DNA from: Certhia americana
Lineage: Eukaryota; Chordata; Aves; Passeriformes; Certhiidae
Assembly (NCBI GenBank): GCA_018697195.1
Contig: CM031858.1
Location: 112,162,304-112,226,303 of the forward strand
Direction of reading: 5' to 3'
DNA: 64,000 nucleotides
In this document: one piece after another, positions 1 through 11,139 of the stretch
Layout: the number at the start of each line of letters is the position of its first letter
Position numbering within the stretch: position 1 is the stretch's first letter
The notes under the pieces: model-generated
Database searches by the model: none
What the model saw: the letters and a program-made list of their open reading frames with translations, nothing else
Told to the model about the DNA's origin: nothing
Position numbers and translations under genes: made by a program

Positions 1-1866
1 AGGTGTGGTGGTTCAAGGCCGCTTGGGGAACAGTGATCATGAAATTATACAGTTCTCAGTATAAAAATTAGGAAAAATTGAAGGTGAAATCAGGAGGAAC
101 ATCAATAAAACTTTTACATTGGACTTCCAGAGGGCAAACTTTGGCCTATTTAGAAAACTTATTCAGAATGCTCCTTAGGAAGCAGCCCTTAAAAACAAAG
201 GAATTCGGTGGGCATGCTTCAAAACAGAGATCTTGAGGGCACAGGAGCAGGCTGTTCCTGTGTGCCAAACGATGAGTCAACGGGGCAAACATCCTGCCTG
301 GAAGGGCTTGAAGGTTTTGGAGGAACTTAGGAATAAAAAGAGGATGTATTATCATTGGAAGGAGGGTTGGGTCTCTCTGGAAGTATTTAAGGAGGCTGCT
401 AGGGCATGTAGAAAAAAAATGAGCTCAGCTTGAACTTAGATTGGCAACTTTTGCAAGGGATAATAAAAATTGTTTTTACAAATATATTAATGACAAAAGG
501 AAGGGTAAGACCAACCTTTCTCTGCTGGATGAGGAAGGCAACTTAGTAACTGCAGATGAGGAGAAGGCGGGAGTGTTTAACACCTTCTTTGCCTCAGCCT
601 TTAGTGGGAAGATGGTTTATCCTCAGGACAACTGTCTTCCTGGGTTCATAGATAGTGTCAGGGAGCAGAATGGTCCCCCTGTTATCTAAGAGGAAGCAGT
701 CAGAGAACTGCTGAGCTGCTTGGATGTCCATAAATCTGTGGGACCAGATGGGATCCATCCCAGGGTGATGAGGGGGCTGGCAGATGAGTTTGTGAAGCCA
801 CTCTCCATCATTTACCAACAGTCCTGGCTCACTGGTTAGGTTCCAGATGACTGGAAGCCCATGATGCCCATTCACAAAAAGGGTGGGAAGGAGGATACTG
901 GTAACTACAGGCCAGTTAGCCTGACCTCAGTACCCCTAAAGGTAATGGAACAGTTTATATCAAATGCCATCACACAGCACTTACAGGATGGCTGGGGTAT
1001 CAGACCCAGCCAGCATGAACCCATGCTGGAGGAGGGGTAGGTTGTGTTTGACCAACCTGATCTCCTTTTATGACCAAGTGACCCACCTGGTGAAGGCAGA
1101 AAAGGCTGTGGATGTTGTGTACCTGGACTTCAACAAGGCCTTTGACACTGTGTCCCTCAGCATCCTCCTGGAAAATCTGGCAGCCCGTGTCTTGGACAGG
1201 AGCACTCTGTGCTGGGTTAGGAACTGGCTGGATGGCAGGACCCAGAGAGTGGTGGTGAGCAGTGCTGCATCCAGCTGGGGGCCAGGCACCAGTGGTGTCC
1301 CCCAGGGGTCTGTGCTGGGGCCAGTCCTGTTCAGTATTTCTATTGATGACATGGACAAGGGTATTGAGGCTTTCATCAGTAAATTTGCAGATGACACTAA
1401 GCTGGGAGCGTGGGTCAATCTGTTGGAAGGTAGAAGGGCACTGCAGAGAGACCTGGAATGGTTGGATGGATGGGCAGTCTCCAATAAGATGAAGTTTAAC
1501 AAGTCCAGGTGCCAAGTCCTGCATTTTGGCCACAACAACCCCCTGCAGTGCTACAGGCTGAGGTCAGTGTGGCTGGACAGTGCCCAGGCAGAAAGGACCT
1601 GGGGGTGCTGGTGACAGCAGCTGTACATGAGCCAGCTCTGTGCCCTGGTGGCCGGGGAGGCCAATGGCATCCTGGCCTGGATCAGGAATGGTGTGGCCAG
1701 CAGGAGCAGGGAGGTCATTCTGCCCCTGTCCTGGGCACTGGTGGGGCCACCCCTTGAGAGCTGTGTCCAGTTCTGGCCTCTCAGTTTGGGAAGGACATTG
1801 AGACACTGGAGTGTGTCCAGAGGAGGCAACGAGGCTGGTGAGGGACTGGGAACACAAACCCTGTGA
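1..1866 (+). pseudogene. CR1 ORF2 (endonuclease-reverse transcriptase) remnant
   Basis: This is the broken coding part of the CR1 copy. Reverse transcriptase motifs remain legible: YLDFNKAFD (palm motif A, first catalytic Asp) at 1120-1146, GVPQGSVLGP at 1294-1323, and FADD (catalytic Asp pair) at 1384-1395. The upstream fingers region, with a YRPVSLTSVP block, is read near 905-940 in another frame. That frame holds stop codons at 687-689 and 837-839 and shifts near 1010-1045. After motif C the frame changes again near 1575 (KDLGVLV block) and back near 1620 (block ending [10 protein letters not shown]). Four of the larger open frames between 441 and 1866 are pieces of this single gene. It cannot make a functional enzyme. 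All palm catalytic residues are nevertheless still present, which suggests fairly recent decay. Confidence 0.9.
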
Positions 1867-2256
1867 GGAATGACTGAGGGAGCTGGGGGTGTTTAGCCTG
1901 GAGGAAAGGAGACTCAGAGGTGATCTTATCACTCTCTACAACTCCCTGAAAGGTGGCTGTAGTCAGGTGGGGGTTGGTCTCTTTCACCAGGCAGCAACTG
2001 ACAGAACCAGAGGACAGTCTCAAGCTGTGCTAAGGGAAATATAGGTTGGATAAGAAAAAAAATTTTTCACTGAAAGAATAATAAAATACTGGTGTGGTCT
2101 GCCTGGGGAGGTGGTGGAGTCACCATCCCTGGGTGTGTTTAAAAAAGGATTGGATGTGGCACTCAGTGCTGTGATCTAGTTGAGGTGTTAGGGCATGGGT
2201 TGGATTCAATGATCTTGAAGGTCTCTTCCAACCTAATCATTCTGTGATTCTGTGAT
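1..2256 (+). mobile_element. CR1 LINE, long 3' portion, degenerate
   Basis: CR1 is a non-LTR retrotransposon that copies its RNA by target-primed reverse transcription. The copy enters from the left window edge inside the endonuclease domain: a Ser-Asp-His motif, typical of the end of an APE-type nuclease, is read at 32-40. It continues through the reverse transcriptase and a C-terminal region, then the 3' UTR. It ends with two ATTCTGTG octamers at 2239-2254, the usual CR1 terminus. The 3' UTR carries the familiar sequence around 'gatcttgaaggtctcttcc' just before the tail. It is the longest mobile element here; the other CR1 copies are mostly short tails. The true 5' end is outside the window. 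Stops and frame changes make it inactive. Confidence 0.95.
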
Positions 2257-5200
2257 CTCAAGACCCAAGCAAAGAAAGACAATTTCTCATTCCAGGAATA
2301 TCAAACCTCTGTCCTTAGGTAATCTAAGTTGATTTGATAATTTCAAATTAACCTACTCTGCCCTGGACATAGATTTTGAGTATGTTTCTTTTTAAAACTG
2401 AGTTCACAGGAAGGGTGAGAATAAAATTTTGAGCTGTCACAGCATCAGTAATTCTCCCAGGGCATAACAGATGAGGACTTTTAACTATATGATGTGTTGC
2501 ACCACAGTTCTAAAAGTTGCCAGTGGCTAAGAACAGGAACATTTGTTCACACAGCATGGAATGAAAAACTGCCTTTTGAAGTGCTGAAGTGAAGGGCTGT
2601 TACTTCCCAAAATGATGCTTGATGAAATGCAAGTACTTAAAATTTTGTGATTGAATGTGCTCATGATATCACCATCATGAATCAAATATCAAACATATTT
2701 AATGAGTAACATGATCTCTATCTGACCTGCAACAACATGCCTCTCTACGAAAAGCTAAATAATGTCATGTCAAAAGCAGAAAATGTTCCTTTCAAAACTG
2801 AAATGAAATATTTTCTGAGGAGGCTAAAGGTGGTTATGCAGCTGGTTTCAGGATTTTCTTATAACAGTTATGGTATCTTAGAAACATACTGGGAGTTTTG
2901 CTCATGGTTAAGTATATTTGCTCATCTTTCTAGATTTAAAAATTTACCCTAAAACAAGTCAAGTGAATTATTTTGTACCTTCTGATTTGGTCTTAGTGCC
3001 TCCCTGTGTTACACAGATTCAATCTAGAAACCAAATGCTGAGGCTGGTAGATGTGGAAATATGGCATATAGACATGGTCATGTATTTCTGCTTTGTGAGT
3101 TACTACTATTTAATTTAATTTAACCTAGCATTTATGTAGCAAAGAAAGAAAAATCCCTCTTTCATTGGTGTTTCATAAATTTTATATGGTCCCTTGCATA
3201 ACACTTTTGGAGTATATTCTAATACCTGCTTTAGCATTCTAGGTAAAATATCTTCTTTTTTTCCCCCCCTTTCTTGGGCTAAGCCTACTGTTTTCAATAA
3301 CATTATTTGTGAAAGGATTGTAGGTAAGAGTCATAAAGCAGTCCATGTTGAGCCTCTGCTTCACATGCCAAAAATCACCAGGGAAATTCATAAATGGAAA
3401 TTCCACACGGAACAAGAATTCAAAATATAATGTAAAATTTAAAAGTCTAAAAATTTTTCATCGTTTTCAATAATTTAGATGTGCTTGTCTAGGGGGTAGA
3501 AAATAGAGATAAATAGAGATATGGTATGATGTGTATGTATCACATTGCTTCAGTGAACAGTAAACACAGCCTATCCAAATAAACTTCTTTTCCTCCTTTT
3601 CATACCACTTAAACGAAAGGAAACTAAAATCAGTAATGGGAATGTAAATAAATTAGAGAGGCCTCTCAAAAGAAAACTCTGAGCATGAGATTTTTTTAAG
3701 AGAACTAACTCAGCATGTTTCCAACCTAAATTAACAGAACCACCTGCCTCCATTTGGGATCCATGACTAAATTTTGTTCTTGAGTCTGTGTGTAAGTCAG
3801 GTTAATTGCCCTTCTCAAGCGCAACAGGAGAAAGCTCCTGACATTAATTACAGATAATTCCTCCGACCTCTGGGATGTAAAGGGAAAGATTTGGACTTGA
3901 ATTCCCTCCTGAGACAATCAAACCCTTATTTGTTAAGATCATCACCTTAGCTACAAGGCTGTAGGAGCATTTTGGCATAGATTTCTCATTCTCATCTTGC
4001 AACAGTTGTTTGTTTTTATAGCGAGCAGATTACCTTCAATTATTGCTGAAATAAGCAGGTGTGTTACTAGTTTTCTTTTTCATGTGACTGCTATAGTCAA
4101 TGAGGGACACCATCTCTTCCTATAGCCAAATAAATATTGTGTTATGAAAAAAAAAATATGTCAGCAGGGAAAAATAAAACTCTTAAGTTATAGTATGTTG
4201 TATCTGTCACTGGACCTGGTTGAAGTTGTTTCACGTAAATTAATGTCTTGAAAGTCCCCCAGTCTCCTACAGGCCAGGTGTTTATTGTTAGGTTGAATTT
4301 GACAGCCTGCTCTTTGCTCACCTTTCAGTTGAACTAAAACAAGTTCCATAATGTTCTCTCAGTTCCATCCCTTAAAATGAGTGAAGAAGGAAAGCAGTTC
4401 TTTCATGGATATCATTGAAGATTAGCCAGAAGACAAAAAAGAATTGTGATTCATTAAAGCCATAGCACAGCAAAAACTGCTAGCACACTTTCCTATTGCA
4501 AACATAAGGAAAACAAACATCTGACAAAATAGAAAATCTTATTAAGCAGATGTGATGGAGAAATAAAGTTGATTGATCGGAAGCTAGTAAGAATGTGCAG
4601 CAAGTACTCAATGTATATCTCAGATGAGATGAATATGATACATTGTATATTTTTACAGACTTCTTTTGTAAATAAAAACAAAGCCAGAGCTTGAAGGAGT
4701 ACCATCTATTTCTTTCACCAATACTATAGCTGTACGTTCTTTGTATTAATATGTTTATATTCCTTGAAAGGATGGTTAATTATTTTGAAGAAATTTTGTG
4801 GACAGGATTGTTGCTGTTAATTGTTTACTCAGTACACTAAATCTCAAACCCTGTATCTACACTTGACACATCCAAATTTTCAAATGTGAAAAATAGTCAA
4901 CAACCTCCAAAAATTTATTTATAAATTCAGAATTTTTAGATAGTATTTCAGTTGCTTAAGGCACAGTCTTCTGATAATTTCTGATAATAGTTTTATGACA
5001 ACTTTTGACTCATATCTGCAAGATCTTTAATAAAGTGAGGTATATGAATATTTAAATTTTCAAAAACTAAGTAACCTTTAAATTTTCATTAAAATAGGTC
5101 TCTCACACTTTGAATCATCAAGTTACTTGGAATCTATCTATTCTAAGAAATAAAGAGAACTCAAAACACTGAGCTATTTAACCAGATTTCAGGATTCAAG

Positions 5201-7084
5201 GCTCTTTATGTTTAAACAGAGATACTTCTACTCTAAAAGCTATTTGCCATAAATTACGTTTTTGTCTTAAATATTATCTAGGCAATAAACTTTGAGGCTC
5301 TTGGGCTCTCTGAACTCAAGCGGGCAAACCACAAAAATTGAGATTAAGTAAAAATGGTGATGTGGCACTGCTTATTAACTGAGAAGGATTCCAAAGCTAT
5401 GGCAACACAGACAGCACAGACTTTGAACAGAAGAATACTAGCACTTTTCTCTGTCTTGATTCACTGTATCACTAAAGGTCCTTTTAACAAAACTGAAATG
5501 CTAAACCAGCTGGGCTAATCTGTTTTGTTCAGTTGTACACTTTAAAACCAGGACAGATTTAGAACTGAAATTGGCTTAAAACGCAGGACTCCATTCTGGC
5601 TTTCTCTGAATGAAAGGTCAGGCTGCAGGGTAGCAGGTCAGTTTTCTGCCTTTTCCCTTTGTTCTGGTAGCTTGAGTGTAGCTGGTAGATTGCCCTAGAA
5701 AATACCTGTCTAATCAAAATTCTTAGAGCCAATGAAGCACTACTGATATTCTATCCCCCTTGTGGAAAACCATTAATTATATCACATCTCTGTAACTTTA
5801 ACAAGTTTTATTCATTTCACAGCCCAGCTTGCACTGACTTAATAAGATAGGTATATATGTATGTACACCTACAGGTATTTGATAATTCATTAATAAGGAA
5901 ATATGTATTCCAGGAAGAATCAAACCATAAATTGCAAGTGGGGTAACTGGGAGTTAAAAGTGGAGACCCTGAATACCATAGCACTCTTATACCTGCATGT
6001 GGCAGCATCAGAATACCATGTAAGCATTATGAAAGTAAAGTATAAGCATAAGCAAAAGTAAGAACTTAATGGGCACATGGTTCATTTGTCTACTTTGAAA
6101 TGTCAACCTCAAGAGTGAACATTCTGCCATGGATCATCTGTTCATAATTCCTGCAGACGGCTTTCCTGCCTTTACAGAGCATTTGAGAAAGCTCTGTTAA
6201 GAACAGCATCAATAGTACATCATCTGGGAGTACAGCTGTTAACCAGAGAGAAGTCAGATACAAAGATGAAAGGAGAGGAGGAGTAAATCAAAACCAGCCT
6301 GCTTGTGGCACTTATCACATCATGCTCATTTCTCCTTGCTGCAAATTTTAATGTCTACAGGAATGGAGAGGATTATCTGAAGTACAGATAAGTACTTAGA
6401 TTCCTTATGGGTGTTACCACAAGGACATACATTCTGGAATATTTGAACTGTCTTTTTCAGTCAAGTTGTTTAATATAGTCCATATTGCACCTGACAGTGC
6501 AACGTTTACAAGATCAAAACTCTTGTGTTTAGCATAAGTCGATGCACTTATAAAGTCACATTAGGCAAACAAAGCTTATGATTAACTGCTTTATTGAAAA
6601 GAAATTCTGGTACTTTCAGTTTCTCAATCTCACTGCTTACAGGAATTCAAACTGTTGCCTGTAGCTTCACCTAAACTGTGAAATGATGTGGAGGTTCATT
6701 GGTACATGGACTCAGGTGGGCTGGTTGAAAAACTTCTTTTAGAAAGGTTGGAAGTAGTTATCAGCAACAAGACCATTGACAAAGCTTTGCTAGAATGGTC
6801 TTTAAAATGATTTAGAGTGTAACTGAAAAGGATGAATCTTTCACAGAACTTTCCTTAGCCTCATTTTCTAGGTTCATTCTGTCATAGAGCAACTTCTGAG
6901 CTGTGTTCAGCTGGTTGTGGTAATAATAATCCCCAATTAGTCACTTTTGACTACCCAGAACAGTCTGGAATAGCAGTAGGTGTATCCACATACAAACTAG
7001 ATGTCAAGCCCTATGAAACCACAGATAAGTACTTCCGGTAACAGCTAATTTTCAAGTTGCTATTTATGATGTCCATAACAGTTA
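2257..7084. other. AT-rich non-coding DNA, no gene seen
   Basis: Single-copy-looking sequence between two CR1 copies. Open frames here are short (60-80 codons), overlap on both strands and lack recognisable domains, so I treat them as chance. A T/C run (T7C7) lies near 3255-3270 and an A10 run near 4147. No repeat family or RNA gene was recognised. Confidence 0.6.
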
Positions 7085-8090
7085 TAGTATTATCTAGGTT
7101 GGAAGAGAACTCTAGAGGCTATCCAGTGCAACCTCCTGCTCCAAAGAAATCAAATTAAAGAAGATAGCCTTCTTGCACAAGGAATATGAATTCTTTGACT
7201 TCTCTGAGCAACCCGGTTCTGTGTTTGACCAGCTTTATGATAATTTTTTTTCTTTTTTCTTATATCTACTTGAAATTACCTATGTGTCAACATTAATCAC
7301 TTGACTTGTCCTAATGCTTTGCCCCTCTGATGGCAGCCTTCTCTTCTACAGGCTGAACAACACCAACTCTCTCTGCCTGTTTTCATAGGAGAGGTGTTCC
7401 ATCTCTTTGAAAATCCTGTGGCTCTTCTCTGGGTGCAGTCCAGCAGATCCACATCCTTATGCTCAGAGACCCAGAGCTCAATGCAGTATTCCAGGTAGGG
7501 TCTCACAGGAGCAGAGCACAGGAGGAGATCTGATGGTCACACTTCTTCTGATATGGCACAGAATATAGTTGACTTGGTTTACAGAAGGATCTGCTCCATG
7601 ATCTTGCCAGGCACAGAGGTAAGACTGAGTGGTCTGCAGTTCCCTGCGACTTCCTTTTTTTCCCTTTTCAAAAATGTAGGTTATGTTTCTCCTCTTCCAG
7701 TCAGTGGGAACTTCACCAGACTGCTGTGACTTCTCAAAGATGTTGGAGAGTGGCTCAGACACTTCATCAGCAGCTTCCCTTAGGTTCCATGGGCTTCTGC
7801 ACCTCTCACTGTTCTCACCTCACCTTAAATGTTCTTAAACCTCATCTTCTGTAGTGGCTGCTTCTGGATTCTCCCTGTTCCTGCCTATGCCTTCTGTGAC
7901 TTGAGTGGTGCAGCTGAAGCACTTGCTGGTGAAAACCAATAGAAAAAAGTAATTGAGTACCTCAGCTTTCTCCATATCCCAAGCAACCAGGTCTCCTATT
8001 TCTTACTGAAAAGGGCTCACATTTTCCCTAGTCTTCCTTTTATCACCACCGTACCTATAGAAGCTTTTCTTCTTGTTTCTTCTTCATATT
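7085..8090 (-). mobile_element. CR1 LINE, antisense, internally deleted
   Basis: Read on the minus strand, the 3' end lies near 7085-7140 (an antisense copy of the 'gttggaagg...ccaacccc' CR1 terminus, degraded). The C-terminal ORF2 region follows at 7297-7506 (RPYLEYC...ELW block). The N-terminal reverse transcriptase region lies at about 7590-7762 (EVPTDWKRRNIT and KGKK blocks). Upstream coding sequence continues to about 8090, including the segment matching 'attttccctagtcttcctt'. The palm motifs (YxDF, PQG, FADD) that should lie between the two blocks are missing; the junction is near 7552-7590. The copy is dead and appears older than the one at 1-2256. The 5' limit is approximate. Confidence 0.85.
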
Positions 8091-8345
8091 ATGTGCCTTT
8101 TCACAGAGACATTTAAATTGGGTTTCTGATGAAGCCATTTTACTCTCTGGAGTGGCTGGAATTCCTTTGTGCTGCTCTTCTGCAGCAGGTGCCATCCTGA
8201 TGATTCTGTGATCCCTCTCCAGGCTCTGGCCATGTCCTACTGGCACTGGCATCAAACTGCCAGGAGTGGGATGGGCTGAAATCCCCTTCTTTGGCAATTT
8301 TAGTTTAAAGCCCTCTTTACAACTTGGCGAGCCTATGACCAAAGA
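8091..8345 (-). repeat. Repeat-like segment of unassigned family
   Basis: This stretch directly adjoins the antisense CR1. It is less AT-rich than its surroundings and holds a 95-codon minus-strand open frame (8055-8342) that runs across the apparent CR1 boundary. It has the composition of interspersed-repeat DNA, and I have an impression of similar text in bird genomes, but I cannot name the family. It may be a 5' part of the same CR1 lineage or an older element into which the CR1 inserted. A host-gene origin is not excluded but nothing supports it. Confidence 0.35.
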
Positions 8346-10934
8346 TGTTTTTCCTCTTTTCTGGCAGAGGATGAGTCAGTGAAAGTACTTGCTTTATCTC
8401 CACAGCATGTTAAGTAATACCTAAGCATATAATAGAGTCACTATTTCTTCAGTATATTTCTTAGGATACTTTAGCTGCAAGTAGAAGAGTCCAGGTTATA
8501 TAGCCTATTTTATTTCCCTTCCCTTGATGTGATAACATGAGTCAGATAAAGTCTCCAACAGTGTAACTAATGAATCTATCCCTTTTGTGAGCAGCTGCAA
8601 GTTTTACATTTTGACTGAGATTCCCAAACTGCTATTATCTGCCATTTACTGTGGGGAATTAGTAAAGTTAAAATGGTTGAAATATATGATCAGCTAACTA
8701 ATAGAGAAAGAGCATATTGCTAAAAAGAGCTAACTACTGGTAAAATTTAGACTAATTGCATGGTGTTATAATTACTTTTCATTTCAGTCCAGGAGTGATG
8801 AAAAAAACTCATTGCTTGAAAGCATGTATTTAGAAATCGTCATGTATCTCCAAATCCCATGTCACTGGATAAAAGTGTGCACTAAATATTAAAAAAAAAA
8901 AAAAAAAAATTAAATAGGTTCTGTTTTCTCTGAAATCTTGAGGAAGATATCTCAGTTATATAAAAAGGAAAAAAGTTAGAAGAGCAAAAAAATGTAAATT
9001 AATTACATGAAACTTATTACATGTGTTCTTAGGTATTCTTACCTGTGAGTTCAATGAACATACTATATGCACGAACATACTACATCATATCATGCATGTA
9101 GTATGTAGTGACATATTGTGTGTGAAATCTGTGGTATTTATTATAGAGATATGATGCCAATACTTTTTCCTTTTTGTTTCTAAAATGCAATTTACTGTAA
9201 GCCAGAGGAAAGGAACACATATATCAAATAATTTTGCTGTCATTTTATAAATACCTGTTTGGAAATGTACTGTAAGCAAAAATTATAAGCAAGTAAACTG
9301 CCTTCAATTTATTGGGGGTTTTGTGTGTTTTCAGGAAAAACAATGTTGTGCACTATTTTAATAGAAATAGAGCTTCACAGATGTCTGACCATCACCTGCT
9401 TCTCTGTGGTGAAAGAAACAATCAGCTTGCCTTTAAGTTTTGGCTAACAGCCTAAGTTAGAAAAGGGAAGCTTCATTTTATTTGGTGCCCCTAGATAAGA
9501 AATATGAGCTTCAAGATACACCTTGGAGTCACAAAAAACTTAGACCCTAAGGGATTATTGTGGAAAGAGAGATCTAAAATCATAGAAGCATCCCAACACT
9601 GCCAACAGCAATGTTGCACTCGGGCCAACCTCTTACTTTGGTATCGCTGATGATCAGAGCTGTGGCAAAGTGTATGCCAAGGAGGTGATGATCCCCCCTA
9701 GCACTCAGATGAAAAAATGCTTTATGCTTTATTGACCGAAAGCAGCAGTCCACTTTTCATCTCCAAGTGCACAGATTCAGGTTAGATAGCCTACTGCTTT
9801 TTACAATAAGTGAAGGGAGAAGTATGTAGAGTCAAAATGTTTAAAATGTGGACATTTGTGTAGTTAAGTTCTAGCTGTTTCTTTCTGCTGGATAATATTT
9901 TGTTTAGTATTACAGAAATCAAAGAAAGGACACACCTTTCAGTTCATAACATTACAACCAGTCCAAATGTTTTGCAATTGAGGGCAGTAAACTTTATAAA
10001 GATAAATGTGTTTGCTTGCAGTTCTATTCTCTATTATATAAGCAGGAAATGAGTGTAGAAGGAAATAGGGCAATCAGGCAGAACAAGCACCCTGATATTT
10101 TCAAACTATTCAAAATCAGCAAATTGTGATTTAAAAAACTAAAATTTTGCTTTTTCAGCCTAATTTCTTATTCTTAGCTATAGATTTTTGAACTATTTAA
10201 TAATTGCTGTGACCAAGGGACATCAATGCCCTCTCTTCTTGTCTACATCAAGGATCTATTTGTATGTTTTTGGAGGGGTTATCTGTCTGATAAACTGGAT
10301 CTTCAATTATTTACTATTTGAGCTATGGAAAGTAATTTAAATCCAGGTAATTATTGAAGGTTAACAGAACTGTGATGGAAGTAACAGCTTCCTTTGTTGC
10401 TCCCACTGTGTAATGAAGGCAGGAGGTGGGCACACTGCTGCACCTGTGGAATCACACCGAAAGAAGGGTGGAACTGCTCACAGTATTTACTAAATAATCC
10501 ATATGATTCTGCTCTTACTGCATGTCACCTGCTTGAATTTTTTTACACAGCTGCATTCCAGCTTTCATTTTCACTCTTAGAAGAACAGATTTTTTTCTTA
10601 TTTTATCTATGTGTGAGCCTTCTAAAATGGTTCCTTCACTAGGTTCTAGTGGAATTATATCTATTACAGCTCTTCCCAGTTCTTTTAATCAGTTGAGTGT
10701 TGTCAGAGTCATTAATAACATAAAAAACCCCTCTTCATGTCATTTTATAACTCAATTTAGAAGTGCTGACCAGTCAGTTAAATTTAACAGCAATAGGAGT
10801 TATCCTATTTAATGTTCATTATAACACCTTCCATTATAACTCTCTTTATCATTAATGATGACTACGTTAGGTTCATCAGCTTCAAATATTCTATATTGTT
10901 TTTCTTGTTGAGCATGATGTTTTTATTAAGATTT
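8346..10934. other. AT-rich non-coding DNA with an A19 run and a short inverted repeat
   Basis: No gene recognised. It contains an A19 homopolymer at 8891-8909 and a perfect 11-bp inverted repeat (ACATACTACAT, arms 9075-9085 and 9096-9106, 10-base loop). The open frames are short and overlap on both strands, as expected by chance. Confidence 0.6.
9075..9106. repeat. Perfect inverted repeat, 11-bp arms
   Basis: The arms ACATACTACAT and ATGTAGTATGT are separated by ten bases. The stem would be short and AT-rich. No adjacent promoter or gene gives it a role. Confidence 0.7.
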
Positions 10935-11139
10935 CTGGAGGGATGAAAAAGAAAAGCAATGTGATAAAGTACTGAAATGGTTTACCCAGGGAGGTGGTGG
11001 GGTCATCACCCCTGGATGTATTTAAAAAAAATGACTGGATGTGACACTCAGTGCCATGGTTTAATTGAGGTGTTAGGACATGGGTTGGACTCTATGATCT
11101 TGAAGGTCTCTTCCAATCTAGTGATCCTGTGATTCTGTG
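10935..11139 (+). mobile_element. CR1 LINE 3' fragment
   Basis: A 5'-truncated CR1 tail with the 'gggaggtggtggggtca' block, the 'gatcttgaaggtctcttcc' block and a terminal ATTCTGTG unit ending at 11139. Its text closely parallels the 3' end of the copy at 1-2256, so it is probably the same or a closely related subfamily. No coding capacity remains. Confidence 0.9.

Noticed and set aside
1000..1932. Several minus-strand ORFs up to 177 codons
   Set aside because: They are antisense shadows of the CR1 reverse transcriptase.
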